Shown: positions 16,890 through 26,642 of the stretch, piece after piece
How the letters are laid out: each line of letters begins with the position of its first letter
Position numbering within the stretch: position 1 is the stretch's first letter
Assembly (NCBI GenBank): GCA_017302435.1
Contig: JAFLDL010000011.1
Span: 22,780 to 86,779 of the forward strand
Length of the DNA: 64,000 bases
Reading direction: 5' to 3'
Origin: Candidatus Accumulibacter necessarius
GTDB taxonomy: Bacteria > Pseudomonadota > Gammaproteobacteria > Burkholderiales > Rhodocyclaceae
The notes under the pieces: generated by a model
Seen by the model: only the letters and a program-made list of their open reading frames with translations
What the model was told of the DNA's origin: nothing
Databases searched by the model: none
Made by a program: the position numbers and the translations under genes

Positions 16890-18188
16890 ATGAGTGAGCT
16901 TGCCCATCAGCGGCGGCGCCGCATGCTGGCCCTGGCGATGGTTGTTGCGGCGTACGTATTGTCGTTCTTCCAGCGTTTTGCGCCGGCCGGTATCGCTCAG
17001 GATCTGATCGCGGCATTCAATACGACGGCGTCGTCGTTGGGCGTGCTGGCGGCCACCTACTTCTACGTCTATACGGTCATGCAGGTGCCGACCGGTATTC
17101 TCGTCGATACGCTGGGGCCCCGCCTGATTCTCCTGCTCGGCGGGCTGGTGGGAGGTATCGGGAGCCTGCTGTTCGGTCTGGCTCTCAGTCTTGATCTGGC
17201 GCTGCTTGGGCGAACGCTGATCGGGCTTGGCGTTTCGGTCACTTTCATTGCCATGCTCAAGATCATCGCCTTGTCCTTTGATGAGCGTCGCTTTGCCAGC
17301 CTGGTCGGCATCAGCATGCTGGTCGGCAACCTCGGCTCGGTGCTGGCCGGAGCGCCTTTGTCCTGGCTGGCGCAGGTCGCCGGCTGGCGAGGCGTTTTCG
17401 TTGGTCTGGCCGTCGTTTCGCTGCTGCTCGGCGTCGGCTGCTGGTGGCTGCTGGGCGAGTCCGGGGGCGGGAAGGGCAGGTCGTTGTCGGCGAGCAGCGC
17501 CGACAAACCACGCTTCGATCGCACCGCGGTCCTCGCCGGCCTTTTGCTGGTGCTCAGAAATCGTGACACCTGGCCCGTTGCCTGTGTCAATTTCGGCATC
17601 TGCGGTAGCTTTTTTGCGTTCGCCGGTCTGTGGGCAACCCCTTTCCTGACCCAGGTGCACAGCATGACCCGAGCCGTTGCTGCCAACCACGTGAGTCTCT
17701 ATTTTGCCGGCTTCGCGCTTGGCTGTGCCTTTGTGGGCACCCTCTCCGATCGCCTCGGCCGGCGCAAGCCGGTGCTGGTTGCGAGCAGTCATCTGTACGC
17801 CTTGATCTGGCTGGTCTGGCTGTCGGGTAGCGCGCTACCCCTGGGTCTGAGCTATGCACTGTTCGCGCTGATGGGGCTGGTCACCGCTAGTTTTACGCTT
17901 ACCTGGGCCTGCGCCAAGGAGGTCAATCCGCCCCTCCTTTCTGGCATGTCGACCAGCGTCACCAATATGGGCGGCTTTCTGGCAGCCGCCATCCTGCAGC
18001 CAATGGTTGGCTGGGTCATGGATTGGACCTGGCAGGGTGGCCTGAGCGAGAGCGGGGCACGCTTCTACACGCCGGACGACTTTCACGCGGGCTTGCTACT
18101 GCTTGCCGGGACGGCGGCCCTTGGGGCGCTGGCTTCGTGGCGGATACGGGAAACGGGTTGCCGGAACATCTGGCAGCAGCCCGTCTGA
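16890..18188 (+). CDS. Major facilitator superfamily transporter
   Basis: This 432-residue protein has about twelve hydrophobic segments and major facilitator signatures: PTGILVDTLGPR between helices 2 and 3, and GTLSDRLGRRKPVL between helices 8 and 9. It is an inner-membrane secondary carrier. The start region RFAPAGIAQDLIAAFN resembles organic-anion carriers, but the substrate cannot be read from sequence. The ATG at 16890 follows a TTG at 16881; neither has a strong ribosome site. It follows the chemoreceptor by 84 bp. Confidence 0.85.
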   Translation: MSELAHQRRRRMLALAMVVAAYVLSFFQRFAPAGIAQDLIAAFNTTASSLGVLAATYFYVYTVMQVPTGILVDTLGPRLILLLGGLVGGIGSLLFGLALSLDLALLGRTLIGLGVSVTFIAMLKIIALSFDERRFASLVGISMLVGNLGSVLAGAPLSWLAQVAGWRGVFVGLAVVSLLLGVGCWWLLGESGGGKGRSLSASSADKPRFDRTAVLAGLLLVLRNRDTWPVACVNFGICGSFFAFAGLWATPFLTQVHSMTRAVAANHVSLYFAGFALGCAFVGTLSDRLGRRKPVLVASSHLYALIWLVWLSGSALPLGLSYALFALMGLVTASFTLTWACAKEVNPPLLSGMSTSVTNMGGFLAAAILQPMVGWVMDWTWQGGLSESGARFYTPDDFHAGLLLLAGTAALGALASWRIRETGCRNIWQQPV

Positions 18189-18281
18189 TTGTCCGGTACA
18201 AACCCCCTGGACTTGCCCGTGGCTGCCGGAAGGACTGGCTACGACAGCTCTTCGCGTACTGAAGCTGCCGCCACCCGACAG

Positions 18282-18815
18282 TCAACGCCTTTCATAAATC
18301 AGTTCGACGCGTCGCATGCTGCGACGACAGGCTTCGCTATCGCACTTGAGTTTGCTGCTTTGCTCGCTGCCGACCGGCAGGCGCCGAATCTGGCTTCTCG
18401 CCACACCCAGCGAGCGGAGCCGTTCGCTGACTGCCTCGGTGCGCCTGTCGGCTACAGCAAGGTTGTAGGCGGAACTGCCCAGGTTGTCGGTATGACCCAC
18501 CAGAACGACGACGAGTTGCGCATCCTCCTTTAGTTTCAGGGCATTCTGGCGAAGAACTTCAGCGCCCTGGCTGTCGATCGTTGCGTCGCTCGAAGCGAAA
18601 TAGACCGTCCGGCTTTCCTCTTCATCTGCGAAAGGCGTCGGTTTGGCCGCGCCCTGCCGACCGGAATAGGCCGCAGTTCGTGCGGGCTGGGTCGCAGCCG
18701 CTTTGTCGGAATCGCTTGCTCGAGACGGCTTCTCGACCGTCGTGCAAGCCGATACAGCAAACGCGATCACAAGACAGAAGCAGGATGGATAACCGGCAAA
18801 CTTGGCAAACGGCAT
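18282..18815 (-). CDS. OmpA/Pal-like outer-membrane lipoprotein
   Basis: This 177-residue protein has a signal peptide with lipobox VSAC at residues 21-24, a low-complexity linker, and a C-terminal OmpA-type peptidoglycan-binding domain: VYFASSDATIDSQG, VLVGHTDNLGSSAYN and ADRRTEAVSERL. The final RRSMRRVELIYERR is also typical. It probably anchors the outer membrane to peptidoglycan. It is shorter than porin-type OmpA and lacks the beta-barrel. It is convergent with the MFS gene. Confidence 0.88.
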   Translation of the reverse strand: MPFAKFAGYPSCFCLVIAFAVSACTTVEKPSRASDSDKAAATQPARTAAYSGRQGAAKPTPFADEEESRTVYFASSDATIDSQGAEVLRQNALKLKEDAQLVVVLVGHTDNLGSSAYNLAVADRRTEAVSERLRSLGVARSQIRRLPVGSEQSSKLKCDSEACRRSMRRVELIYERR

Positions 18816-18984
18816 TGGCGATGCCCCAGGAGGTCGAAACGCGAGTCTTGATTTTCATTAGTTTAGCAATGATTTTTGCGTCACAGGGTGCTGGCGACGT
18901 AGTGCTGGGTGGTTGTCGGCGAAATCGACAGATCGCCCGGGCATACGGTGGGTGGTTGTACCTTGTCGCCAGCCGGCCAGACCG

Positions 18985-21093
18985 TCATGGCTCGCTGCCT
19001 GCTGACCCTGCGTTCGAGGGATTCGCAGTGGGCAATGGCGCGCGGCTGACCAGTCGTCTCGCCTGTGCCACGATACTCGGGACGTTGATACCGAAGAACT
19101 CGTACAAATCGGCGGCCGGTGCTGATTCGCCAAAGCGGTCGATACCGATTACGGCCCCACTGGGCCCGACATACTTCCACCACAAATCAGGATGGCCGGC
19201 CTCGATCGCGATTGTCGGGATCGTCGCGGGCAGCACCTGCTGGCGGTAGGGTAGCGGCTGCAGGTCAAATTGTCGCGTGCACGGCATGGCGACGACGCGG
19301 GCGGCAATCCCTTCTTGCCCGAGTACCACCTGGGCGTCCAGCGCTAGGCTGAGCTCGGAACCGGTAGCGACCAGCACGACCTGCGGGGTTGCCGCCTCGG
19401 CTTCTCGCAGGATATAGCCGCCACGCTTGATACTGGCGACCTGTTCGGCTGTACGCCGCAGTGCCGGCAGGTTCTGCCGCGAAAGCAGGAAGCACGAGGG
19501 GCCATCGTGCCGTTCGAGGGCGGCGGCCCAGGCGATTGCAGTCTCCACCGCATCAGCCGGGCGCCAGACGTCGAGTCCAGGAATCAGCCGCAGCGAGGCC
19601 GCATGTTCTATGGGCTGGTGCGTTGGGCCATCCTCGCCGAGACCGATCGAATCGTGCGTGTAGACCATCAGTTGCCGCAGTTTCATCAGCGCTGCCAGAC
19701 GAATGGCGTTGCGCGCGTAGTCCGAGAAGACGAGGAACGTTGCCGTGTAGGGAATGAGACCACCGTGCAGAGCGATGCCGTTGGCGATGGCGGTCATACC
19801 GAATTCACGCACGCCGTAGTGGATGTAGTTGCCGCCGGCTTCCCGATTGGCCGGGCGGGTACCGCTCCAGTTGGTGAGGTTCGAGCCAGTCAGGTCGGCC
19901 GACCCACCGAGCAGTTCGGGCAGGACCGGGGCGAGCGCCTCGATGACGTTCTGCGAAGCTTTGCGCGTGGCGACGGCGCCGGTCTGCCTTGCCCATTGGT
20001 CGACGAGATCTGCTACCCGATCTTGCCAATTGGCTGGCATCTCGCCGCGCATCCGCCGTTCAAACTCGGCGGCGAGATCTGGATAGGCTGCACGGTAGCA
20101 CGCGAAACTCGCGTCCCAGGCATATTCGGCGGCTTCACCTTTCGCGCGGGCGTCCCACGCGGCACGAACGTCGTCCGGAATTTCGAAGGCGGCGAATGGC
20201 CATTCGAGTTGACGACGGGTGTTGGCGATTTCGCTGGTGCCCAGCGGCGCTCCATGTACGTCGTGCGTGCCACCCTTGTTCGGGGATCCGAAACCAATCA
20301 TCGTCTTGCAGCAGATCAGGGTCGGCCGCCCGGTCAGGGTCTTGGCGACCCGGATCGCAGCCTCGATCGAGCCCGCATCGTGGCCGTCACAGTGCGGCAC
20401 CACGCGCCAGCCGTAAGCCTCGAAGCGCTTCGGTGTGTCGTCGGCAAACCATGGCTGGACGTGGCCGTCGATCGAGATGTCATTGTCGTCATAGAAGACG
20501 ATCAGCTTCGCCAGCGAAAGACGCCCGGCCAGCGAGCATGCCTCATGCGAAACGCCTTCCATCAGACAGCCATCGCCGACAAAGGCGTAGGTGAAATGGT
20601 CGACGATCTTGTGCTCCTCGCGATTGAAGGTCTCGGCCAGCAGCCGTTCGGCCAGCGCCATGCCCACTGCATTGGCGAGACCCTGCCCGAGCGGGCCGGT
20701 GGTCGTTTCGATACCCGGAGTCAGGCCGAATTCGGGGTGTCCCGGGGTCTTCGAGTGGAGTTGCCGAAAGCGCTTCAGTTCGTCGGTGGGCAGATCGTAG
20801 CCGGACAGGTGCAGCAGCGCATAGATCAGCATCGATCCATGCCCGTTCGACAGAACAAAGCGGTCGCGGTCAAACCAACGGGGATTGGCCGGATTGTGCT
20901 TGAAATGGTGACGCCAGAGGACCTCGGCAATGTCTGCCATACCCATCGGCATGCCCGGGTGGCCCGAGTTTGCCGCCTGGACGGCATCGATGGCGAGGAA
21001 TCGCAGCGCATTGGCGCAGCGACGGCGAAACTTGCGGGATTCGGTCGGCAAGTCAATCTCCTTCAATCCGTACTCGGGAACCGCGTCGGTCAA
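18985..21093 (-). CDS. tkt: Transketolase
   Basis: This 702-residue protein shows transketolase motifs: [16 protein letters not shown] near residue 40, [13 protein letters not shown] near 172 (thiamine diphosphate and Mg binding), [10 protein letters not shown], and [20 protein letters not shown] near 480. It transfers two-carbon units in the Calvin cycle and pentose phosphate pathway. The start is TTG at 21093 with GAGG just upstream; no ATG fits the conserved N-terminus. It lies 17 bp after the phosphoribulokinase gene, in the unit fbp-prk-tkt, which is divergent from cbbR. It is therefore probably the Calvin-cycle form. Confidence 0.93.
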   Translation of the reverse strand: MTDAVPEYGLKEIDLPTESRKFRRRCANALRFLAIDAVQAANSGHPGMPMGMADIAEVLWRHHFKHNPANPRWFDRDRFVLSNGHGSMLIYALLHLSGYDLPTDELKRFRQLHSKTPGHPEFGLTPGIETTTGPLGQGLANAVGMALAERLLAETFNREEHKIVDHFTYAFVGDGCLMEGVSHEACSLAGRLSLAKLIVFYDDNDISIDGHVQPWFADDTPKRFEAYGWRVVPHCDGHDAGSIEAAIRVAKTLTGRPTLICCKTMIGFGSPNKGGTHDVHGAPLGTSEIANTRRQLEWPFAAFEIPDDVRAAWDARAKGEAAEYAWDASFACYRAAYPDLAAEFERRMRGEMPANWQDRVADLVDQWARQTGAVATRKASQNVIEALAPVLPELLGGSADLTGSNLTNWSGTRPANREAGGNYIHYGVREFGMTAIANGIALHGGLIPYTATFLVFSDYARNAIRLAALMKLRQLMVYTHDSIGLGEDGPTHQPIEHAASLRLIPGLDVWRPADAVETAIAWAAALERHDGPSCFLLSRQNLPALRRTAEQVASIKRGGYILREAEAATPQVVLVATGSELSLALDAQVVLGQEGIAARVVAMPCTRQFDLQPLPYRQQVLPATIPTIAIEAGHPDLWWKYVGPSGAVIGIDRFGESAPAADLYEFFGINVPSIVAQARRLVSRAPLPTANPSNAGSAGSEP

Positions 21094-21110
21094 CGACCTC
21101 GGCCTTGACT

Positions 21111-21986
21111 TCAGCGCGCGCGGCGCTTCTTGTCCATCAACTGCATGATCATCGGTGTGAAAATGATCTGCATCGCCAGACCCATCTTGCCACCGGGGCA
21201 GACAATGATGTTTGGTCGCGACATGAACGAGTCATGCAACATGCTCAGAAGGTAGGCAAAGTCAATGCCCTTGGGATTGGCGAAGCGGATTACCAGCATG
21301 CTTTCATCCTGCGATGGAATATCCTGGGCGATGAAGGGGTTAGAGGTGTCGACCGTTGGCACGCGCTGGAAATTGACGTGTGTCCTGGAAAACTGCGGGC
21401 AGATGTAGTGGGTGTAGTCAGGCATTCGCCGCAGGATGGTATCCATCACCGCCTCGGTCGAGTAGCCACGCTGTCCCTTGTCACGATGGAGTTTCTGGAT
21501 CCATTCGAGGTTGATGATCGGAACCACGCCAATGCAAAGATCGACGTAGCGGCCGACATCAACGGTGTCCGTCGCCACAGCGCCATGCAAACCTTCATAG
21601 AACAGCAGGTCAGTCCCCGGTGGCAAGTCGGTCCATTCGGTGAATGTACCCGGTGCTGAGCCATAAAGTTTGGCCTCGGCTTCATCGTGCACGTAGTGGC
21701 GCCGCTTGCCGCAACCGCTTTCCCCGTATTCGCGGAACAGACCTTCCAATTCGGCGAGCAGGTTGGCCTCGGGTCCGAAGTGGCTGAAATGGTGATCCCC
21801 GGCAAGACTCTTCTCAGCCATTGTGTCGCGCATTGCCGAGCGATCGTAGCGATGGAAGCTGTCGCCCTCGATGATTGCGGCGTCGAGATTCTCCCGCCGG
21901 AAGATGTGCTGAAATGCTCGCGTGACCGACGTCGTGCCGGCCCCGGAAGAGCCGGTGATTGCGATAACTGGGTTTTTGATCGACAT
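21111..21986 (-). CDS. cbbP: Phosphoribulokinase
   Basis: This 291-residue enzyme has the P-loop [13 protein letters not shown] at residue 9, the substrate region [22 protein letters not shown] near 127 and [17 protein letters not shown] near 190. The length fits the octameric proteobacterial class. It makes ribulose 1,5-bisphosphate from ribulose 5-phosphate and ATP, a step used almost only by the Calvin cycle. GGAGG lies eight bases before the ATG. It lies between fbp and tkt on one transcript. Confidence 0.95.
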   Translation of the reverse strand: MSIKNPVIAITGSSGAGTTSVTRAFQHIFRRENLDAAIIEGDSFHRYDRSAMRDTMAEKSLAGDHHFSHFGPEANLLAELEGLFREYGESGCGKRRHYVHDEAEAKLYGSAPGTFTEWTDLPPGTDLLFYEGLHGAVATDTVDVGRYVDLCIGVVPIINLEWIQKLHRDKGQRGYSTEAVMDTILRRMPDYTHYICPQFSRTHVNFQRVPTVDTSNPFIAQDIPSQDESMLVIRFANPKGIDFAYLLSMLHDSFMSRPNIIVCPGGKMGLAMQIIFTPMIMQLMDKKRRAR

Positions 21987-22040
21987 GGGTTGTACCTCCG
22001 TTGCTTGATGGTGAGTTTCCGGTCCGGCGTCTAGCGAGAC

Positions 22041-23123
22041 TCAATCGTCCCTGAACAGGGTTCGTGTCGAGAAAAGCGGCGACCTGAAGGGCTGGTCTTC
22101 ACCGGTTTCGTGCTCACGGTGATAGCGTTCAATGCGCTCGACCTCGTCGCGCGAGCCGAGAATCACCGGCACCCGCTGGTGCAGACTGGTAGGCTGCACA
22201 TCGAGGATGCGCTCGCTGCCAGTTGAAGCCAGGCCACCGGCCTGGCCAACGATCATCGCCATTGGATTGGCTTCATACATCAGTCGCAAACGCCCGGGTT
22301 TTGACATGTCCTTGCTGTCACGCGGATACATGAAGACGCCACCGCGCATCAGGATGCGATGAACTTCCGCGACCATTGACGCCACCCAGCGCATGTTGAA
22401 GTCCTTGCCTCGAACACCGGGCTTGCCCGCCAGACACTCGGCGACGTATCGCTGCACGGGCGCCTCCCAGAAGCGTTCGTTGGAAGCGTTGATCGCAAAC
22501 TCGCGGGTTTCTGGCGAAATGGACAGGTTCGGGTGTGTCAGCAGGAACTCGCCGATGTCACGATCGAGCGTGAAGCCATAAACGCCGCTGCCAACGGTCA
22601 GGACGAGCATCGTCGACGGGCCGTAAAGGGCGTAGCCGGCGGCGACCTGGCGGCTGCCTGGCTGAAGAAAATCAACCGCGCTGATCGCACGCCCAGTACA
22701 ATTTTCCGGGCAGAGCAAGATCGAAAAGATACTGCCAACCGAAAGGTTGACGTCGATATTCGACGACCCGTCGAGTGGGTCGAAAACCAGCAGATACCTG
22801 CCGCGGGGATTCTCGGACGGAATCGGGTAGATGTCGTCCATTTCTTCCGACGCCATTGCGGCCAGGTGACCACCCCATTCACAATGGTGAATGAAGGCTT
22901 GGTTGGCGAGGACGTCGAGCTTCTTCTGTGCTTCCCCCTGTACGTTCTCGCTGCCCTCGTCGCCCAGCACTCCGGCCAGCGCGCCACGCGAAACGCCCTG
23001 CGCAATCGCTTTGCAGGACCGAACGACGTCGCTGAGAAGCATCGAGAAGTCGCCGACCAGCGCCGGATTGCGGCGCTGCTCCTCGATCAGAAATTTATTG
23101 ACGTTGGTGCGTCCGCATAGCAT
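22041..23123 (-). CDS. cbbF: Fructose-1,6-bisphosphatase class I
   Basis: This 360-residue enzyme has the metal-binding motif [14 protein letters not shown] near residue 108, MASEEMDDI, and the late [20 protein letters not shown] that binds fructose bisphosphate. It hydrolyses fructose 1,6-bisphosphate in the Calvin cycle and gluconeogenesis. It is the first gene of the fbp-prk-tkt unit and is divergent from cbbR, which supports a Calvin-cycle role. GGAG lies nine bases before the ATG at 23123. Confidence 0.94.
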   Translation of the reverse strand: MLCGRTNVNKFLIEEQRRNPALVGDFSMLLSDVVRSCKAIAQGVSRGALAGVLGDEGSENVQGEAQKKLDVLANQAFIHHCEWGGHLAAMASEEMDDIYPIPSENPRGRYLLVFDPLDGSSNIDVNLSVGSIFSILLCPENCTGRAISAVDFLQPGSRQVAAGYALYGPSTMLVLTVGSGVYGFTLDRDIGEFLLTHPNLSISPETREFAINASNERFWEAPVQRYVAECLAGKPGVRGKDFNMRWVASMVAEVHRILMRGGVFMYPRDSKDMSKPGRLRLMYEANPMAMIVGQAGGLASTGSERILDVQPTSLHQRVPVILGSRDEVERIERYHREHETGEDQPFRSPLFSTRTLFRDD

Positions 23124-23200
23124 GGCGAGACTCCGGGAGATGAAATTCGTGTCAGTCTGGGGATTGGTCAGATTCTAGCGGCCTGATTCAAAAACGCTAG

Positions 23201-23226
23201 TTAAACGTATTGTTCATTTAGTTTAA
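23201..23226. promoter_or_regulatory. Candidate CbbR operator
   Basis: TTAAAC (23201-23206) and GTTTAA (23221-23226) form an inverted repeat with a 14-bp spacer in the A+T-rich gap between fbp and cbbR. LysR-type regulators bind sites of this kind (T-N11-A cores in a longer dyad) between their own gene and the target operon. Confidence 0.55.
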
Positions 23227-23239
23227 TACAAGGTAACCG

Positions 23240-24151
23240 ATGAGAAACGCTACCATCCGTCAGCTCCAGATCTTCTCGGTGGCCGCTGGCCATCTCTCGT
23301 TTGCACGCGCGGCCGAAAACCTGCATCTGACGCACGCCGCCATCTCACTACAGATCAAACAGCTGGAGGAGGTCAGCGGCACCCTGCTGTTCGAACGGAT
23401 TGGCAAGCGAGTTTTTCTGACCGAGGCCGGCGAGATCCTGCTCAACCATGCGCGCCAGATTCTGCAGTCGCTGAAGGAGGCGGATGAGGCGCTGCTGGCG
23501 CTGAAGGGCCTGAAGGGCGGACGAATTGCGGTCGCTGTGGCGAGTACGGCAGAGTACTTTGCGCCGGGCTTGTTGGCCGAGTTTCGCAAGACCCACCCTG
23601 ACGTACGAATCCGGTTGCTGATTGACAATCGCGACACGGTCAGTCGCCTGCTCGCTGGCAACGAGGTCGACCTGGCAATCATGGGGCGTCCGCCGGCCGA
23701 ACTTGACGCGGTGGCTGTCGCTTTTGCGCCGCACCCGCTGGTCATCGTCGCCAGTGTCGGGCATTCACTGACCAGGCTTGCGAGCGTTGCCGTCGAGGAC
23801 CTTGCCGGCGAAACGCTGATTGTGCGTGAATCGGGTTCGGGGACCCGTTCGGCGATGGAGGAGTTCTTTCGCGAGCATTCGATCAAGCCGCGAGTCGGCA
23901 TGGAAATGGGCAGCAATGAGGCAATCAAACAGGCTGTTGTGGCCGGACTTGGCATCAGTTTCATTTCCCAGCACACGCTGGGACTCGAACTGAGCGCCGG
24001 ACGTCTGAACATTCTGAGAGTCGAAGGAACACCCGTGATGCGCCGATGGCACATCGTCCGCCACAGGAGTAAGTACCTGACCCCTGCCCTGGCGGCCTTC
24101 TGGGACTTCGTGCTCGAATCGGCTCCGGCTTACCTCAAGAGACTGGTGTGA
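23240..24151 (+). CDS. cbbR: LysR-type regulator of the Calvin-cycle genes
   Basis: This 303-residue regulator has a LysR-type winged helix (RQLQIFSVAAGHLSFARAAE, then HAAISLQIKQLEE) and a periplasmic-binding-like effector domain (STAEYFAPGLLAEF; GLGISFISQHTLGLE). The N-terminus and STAEYFAPGLL match CbbR proteins. It is divergent from fbp-prk-tkt, the standard position for CbbR. AAGG lies eight bases before the ATG. CbbR responds to metabolites such as NADPH or RuBP in other species. Confidence 0.9.
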   Translation: MRNATIRQLQIFSVAAGHLSFARAAENLHLTHAAISLQIKQLEEVSGTLLFERIGKRVFLTEAGEILLNHARQILQSLKEADEALLALKGLKGGRIAVAVASTAEYFAPGLLAEFRKTHPDVRIRLLIDNRDTVSRLLAGNEVDLAIMGRPPAELDAVAVAFAPHPLVIVASVGHSLTRLASVAVEDLAGETLIVRESGSGTRSAMEEFFREHSIKPRVGMEMGSNEAIKQAVVAGLGISFISQHTLGLELSAGRLNILRVEGTPVMRRWHIVRHRSKYLTPALAAFWDFVLESAPAYLKRLV

Positions 24152-24223
24152 CTCAAAGGGCGCGGGATCGCCTGGCCTGCTGACCCGGGTGGATGGAAAT
24201 GCTGCCCGGACATTCAATCGGCA

Positions 24224-25729
24224 TCAGGCAAAACCGGTTTGCAACGGGTCGGGGGTCGCCATGCGCAGCGTCGGTGGGCGATGGACCGGGAACACGATCC
24301 TGGCGACGCAGCCGGGGTACTCGCCACTCTCTGCGTTCCTGTTGTTCCGACGCAGGCTGGCTGCTGCCTGATGGACTTCGGCGATCTCGCGAACGATGGC
24401 CAGTCCCAGGCCACTGCCCTCGCCGTCTGTCCCATCGACCCGGTAAAAGCGGTCGAAGACCCTTTGCGACTCCTCATCGGCAATCCCGGGTCCGCTGTCC
24501 TCGATTTCGAGCACAGCAAAGTCACCCTGTGCCACCACCCGGGCAGTGACCGACCCGTCGGCTGGTGTGTAGCGCAGCGCGTTGTCGAGTAGGTTGTTGA
24601 TCATTTCGCGCAAGAGAAAGGCGTTGCCCAGGATGAGCACGCTGCCTGCCGCCTCATAACCCAGATCGATGCGCTTTTCGAGAGCCTGAACAACCCAGGT
24701 CTCAACCACTTCCCGTAACAGGTGATCGAGGTCCAGCGGGACGAAGGTCTGCTGCGAGTATTCGCTCGCCTCGGCACGCGCCAGAGCCAGTAATTGATCG
24801 ACCAGATGCGACGCCCGATCGGCGCCGTTGAGGATCTGCCGGAGGGCGTGGCGCAGCTCTGCCGGGTCGGTTTCGCGCATCGCCAACTGGGCCTGCGTCT
24901 TCAGGCCGGTCAACGGAGTTCGCATCTGATGCGCCGCATCGGCTATGAAACGCCTTTGCGCGGTCACGTTGTGCTGCATTCTGGCCAGCATGGAATTGAA
25001 TGCTTCGGTCAGCGGCCGCAATTCCTCAGGCACGCGGCGAACGGCGATCGGCGACAGATCGGCTTCGCGCCGCGCTTCAATGCGGTCGCGCAACCGCGTC
25101 AGCGGACGTAGTCCCTGCGACAGGCCGAACCAGACCAGGATGACAGCCAGCGGAATGATGACGAATTGCGGCAGGATCACGCTGGCGATGATCTTGTTTG
25201 CCAGTTGGGAGCGTTTTTCGGTCGTTTCACCCACCTCAATCAGGACAAGACGTTCGCGGGGTGCACCTGCTTCAAGCAGATGGATGTAGGCGACGCGAAG
25301 AGTCTGTCCGCGGTACTCGTCATCGCGGAAAAGCACCTCGCCGTGCTCATTCTGCAAGAGTTCTTCCGGGTTCTTCGGCGCCGGCAATTCCGGGTCGCCG
25401 GCGATCAGCCTGCCGTCGCGATCAAGCAGATGGAAGTAGACGTTGTCGATCTCGTCCGAGCGCAGGAAAGCCTTCGCCAGGCCAGGTAGCGCGAGTTGCG
25501 GGTGCCCTTCAACAAAGCTGACCTGGCGCGATATCGCCGCCACGTGTTCGCGCAAGGACTGGTCATACGGGAAGCTGGCGACACTGTTGGCGAAGTAATG
25601 CGTAAACGCGATGCTGATCGGCCACACGAAGAGGAGTGGCGCCAGCATCCAGTCGAGAATCTCGCCAAACAGCGAGCGCTGAACGTCAGGGTTTTCTCTC
25701 TTCCGCAGGTTTCTCAAGGTAGTAGCCAA
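24224..25729 (-). CDS. Sensor histidine kinase (TctE/QseC type)
   Basis: This protein of up to 501 residues has a membrane segment ([19 protein letters not shown]), a periplasmic sensor of about 130 residues, a second membrane helix ([19 protein letters not shown]), HAMP, the phospho-acceptor [16 protein letters not shown], and catalytic boxes [26 protein letters not shown] and [10 protein letters not shown]. The periplasmic region resembles the TctE N-terminal family, often linked to tricarboxylate uptake. The TTG at 25729 overlaps the response regulator by 44 bp; no ATG fits before residue 28, so the start is uncertain. It pairs with the regulator just upstream. Confidence 0.9.
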   Translation of the reverse strand: MATTLRNLRKRENPDVQRSLFGEILDWMLAPLLFVWPISIAFTHYFANSVASFPYDQSLREHVAAISRQVSFVEGHPQLALPGLAKAFLRSDEIDNVYFHLLDRDGRLIAGDPELPAPKNPEELLQNEHGEVLFRDDEYRGQTLRVAYIHLLEAGAPRERLVLIEVGETTEKRSQLANKIIASVILPQFVIIPLAVILVWFGLSQGLRPLTRLRDRIEARREADLSPIAVRRVPEELRPLTEAFNSMLARMQHNVTAQRRFIADAAHQMRTPLTGLKTQAQLAMRETDPAELRHALRQILNGADRASHLVDQLLALARAEASEYSQQTFVPLDLDHLLREVVETWVVQALEKRIDLGYEAAGSVLILGNAFLLREMINNLLDNALRYTPADGSVTARVVAQGDFAVLEIEDSGPGIADEESQRVFDRFYRVDGTDGEGSGLGLAIVREIAEVHQAAASLRRNNRNAESGEYPGCVARIVFPVHRPPTLRMATPDPLQTGFA

Positions 25730-26366
25730 GCCCGCGCACGGTAATGATGTTCACGCCGGTCGATTCGAGCTTCTTCCGAAGGCGGTGGACATAGACCTCG
25801 ATTGCATTGTGGCTGACCTCCTCCCCCCAGCCGCAGAGGTGATCGACCAGCTGGTCCTTGCTGACCAGACGCTTCGCGCGCGACAGGAGAACTTCGAGCA
25901 GGCCAAGTTCGCGTGCCGAGAGGTCGAGCATTTCACCATTCACCAGTGCGCAGCGGTCGGTCTGGTCGAAAGTCAACGCGCCGCACTCGATGATATGGGG
26001 GGTGCCTGACGAACGGCGGCTCAGCGCTCGCACGCGGGCTTCGAGTTCGACCAGCTCAAACGGCTTGGCCATGTAGTCGTCGGCGCCGAGGTCAAGCCCC
26101 TTGACGCGATCCTCGATCCCGTCAAGAGCCGTCAGGATCAACACCGGTGTGCCTGACTTGCGGGCTCGCAGGCGGCGCAGGACGTCGAGTCCGGGTAGTC
26201 TTGGCAAGCCGAGATCAAGAATCAGCAGATCATAGTTGTTTGTCATTAGGGCTGTGTCGGCGTCGATGCCGTTGTAAGCGCAATCGATTGCGTAGCCACC
26301 CTGGCGGAGTGATCGGGACAGGCCATCGGCAATGATTCTGTCGTCTTCAGCAAGGAGGATGCGCAT
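25686..26366 (-). CDS. OmpR-type response regulator (TctD/QseB type)
   Basis: This 226-residue regulator has a receiver domain with acidic pocket AEDD at residue 6, phospho-acceptor [11 protein letters not shown] (Asp near 51), and Lys in YMAKPFEL. Its OmpR winged helix includes [18 protein letters not shown] and [10 protein letters not shown]. The ATG at 26366 exactly precedes the conserved MRILLAEDD but has no ribosome site; a small upstream frame with a strong site overlaps it. It is co-transcribed with the kinase gene. Confidence 0.92.
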   Translation of the reverse strand: MRILLAEDDRIIADGLSRSLRQGGYAIDCAYNGIDADTALMTNNYDLLILDLGLPRLPGLDVLRRLRARKSGTPVLILTALDGIEDRVKGLDLGADDYMAKPFELVELEARVRALSRRSSGTPHIIECGALTFDQTDRCALVNGEMLDLSARELGLLEVLLSRAKRLVSKDQLVDHLCGWGEEVSHNAIEVYVHRLRKKLESTGVNIITVRGLGYYLEKPAEERKP

Positions 26367-26430
26367 GGCTTGAAATATCTTGTCGCGCGCGCGTAAGGTC
26401 TCTGTAAGTCACCGACCCTAATCTACGCAC
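26350..26430 (-). CDS. Possible leader peptide overlapping the response regulator start
   Basis: GTG at 26430 has AAGGAG six bases upstream, the strongest ribosome site in this gap. The frame runs 26 codons after the start (VRRLGSVTYRDLTRARQDI then SSHAHPPC), stopping inside the response regulator gene. The regulator itself has no ribosome site, so translation may be coupled. No homologue is known to me. Confidence 0.35.
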
Positions 26431-26454
26431 GCTGTTCTCCTTTTATGGTCCTGG

Positions 26455-26522
26455 GGGTTCCGGCTTCGGCCAGAACCCGGGGAGTGCCTGAATACTGCAC
26501 CGGGCACTCCCCGCCATTTTTT
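26455..26522 (+). ncRNA. Candidate small RNA ending in an intrinsic terminator
   Basis: Two stable hairpins follow each other on the plus strand. The first is GGGTTC (26455-26460) with GAACCC (26473-26478), closed by a GGC-TTCG-GCC tetraloop. The second is GGGGAGTGCC (26479-26488) with GGCACTCCCC (26503-26512), followed by GCCATTTTTT. This is a textbook terminator, but both flanking genes are on the minus strand, so it ends no known gene. The 5' end is unknown; a weak promoter (TTGTCG 26380-26385, N17, TGTAAG) lies upstream. Confidence 0.5.
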
Positions 26523-26602
26523 GGAACATACGGCATCGGCGCACAGTGGTCGCCTGGCCGCTCCTGGGGCACGGGGCCTCTTGCTGGTCTGTGGAGTTTA
26601 AC

Positions 26603-26633
26603 AAAAAAATGCTGTCTGGCCAGCCGTTCAGCA
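26603..26633 (-). terminator. Possible terminator of the amidohydrolase gene
   Basis: Read on the minus strand, TGCTG and CAGCA form a short stem, with an inner TGGCCA, followed by seven T residues. It lies just after the stop at 26643. The stem is only 5 bp, so the call is tentative. Confidence 0.4.
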
Positions 26634-26642
26634 ACGTTTGCT

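Noticed and set aside
16419-17792. 457-codon minus-strand frame over the chemoreceptor and MFS genes
   Set aside because: It crosses two well-supported plus-strand genes and has a low-complexity Gln/Arg-rich composition.
19507-21108. 533-codon plus-strand frame across the transketolase gene
   Set aside because: Transketolase on the minus strand has all conserved motifs; the long antisense frame follows from high G+C codon bias.
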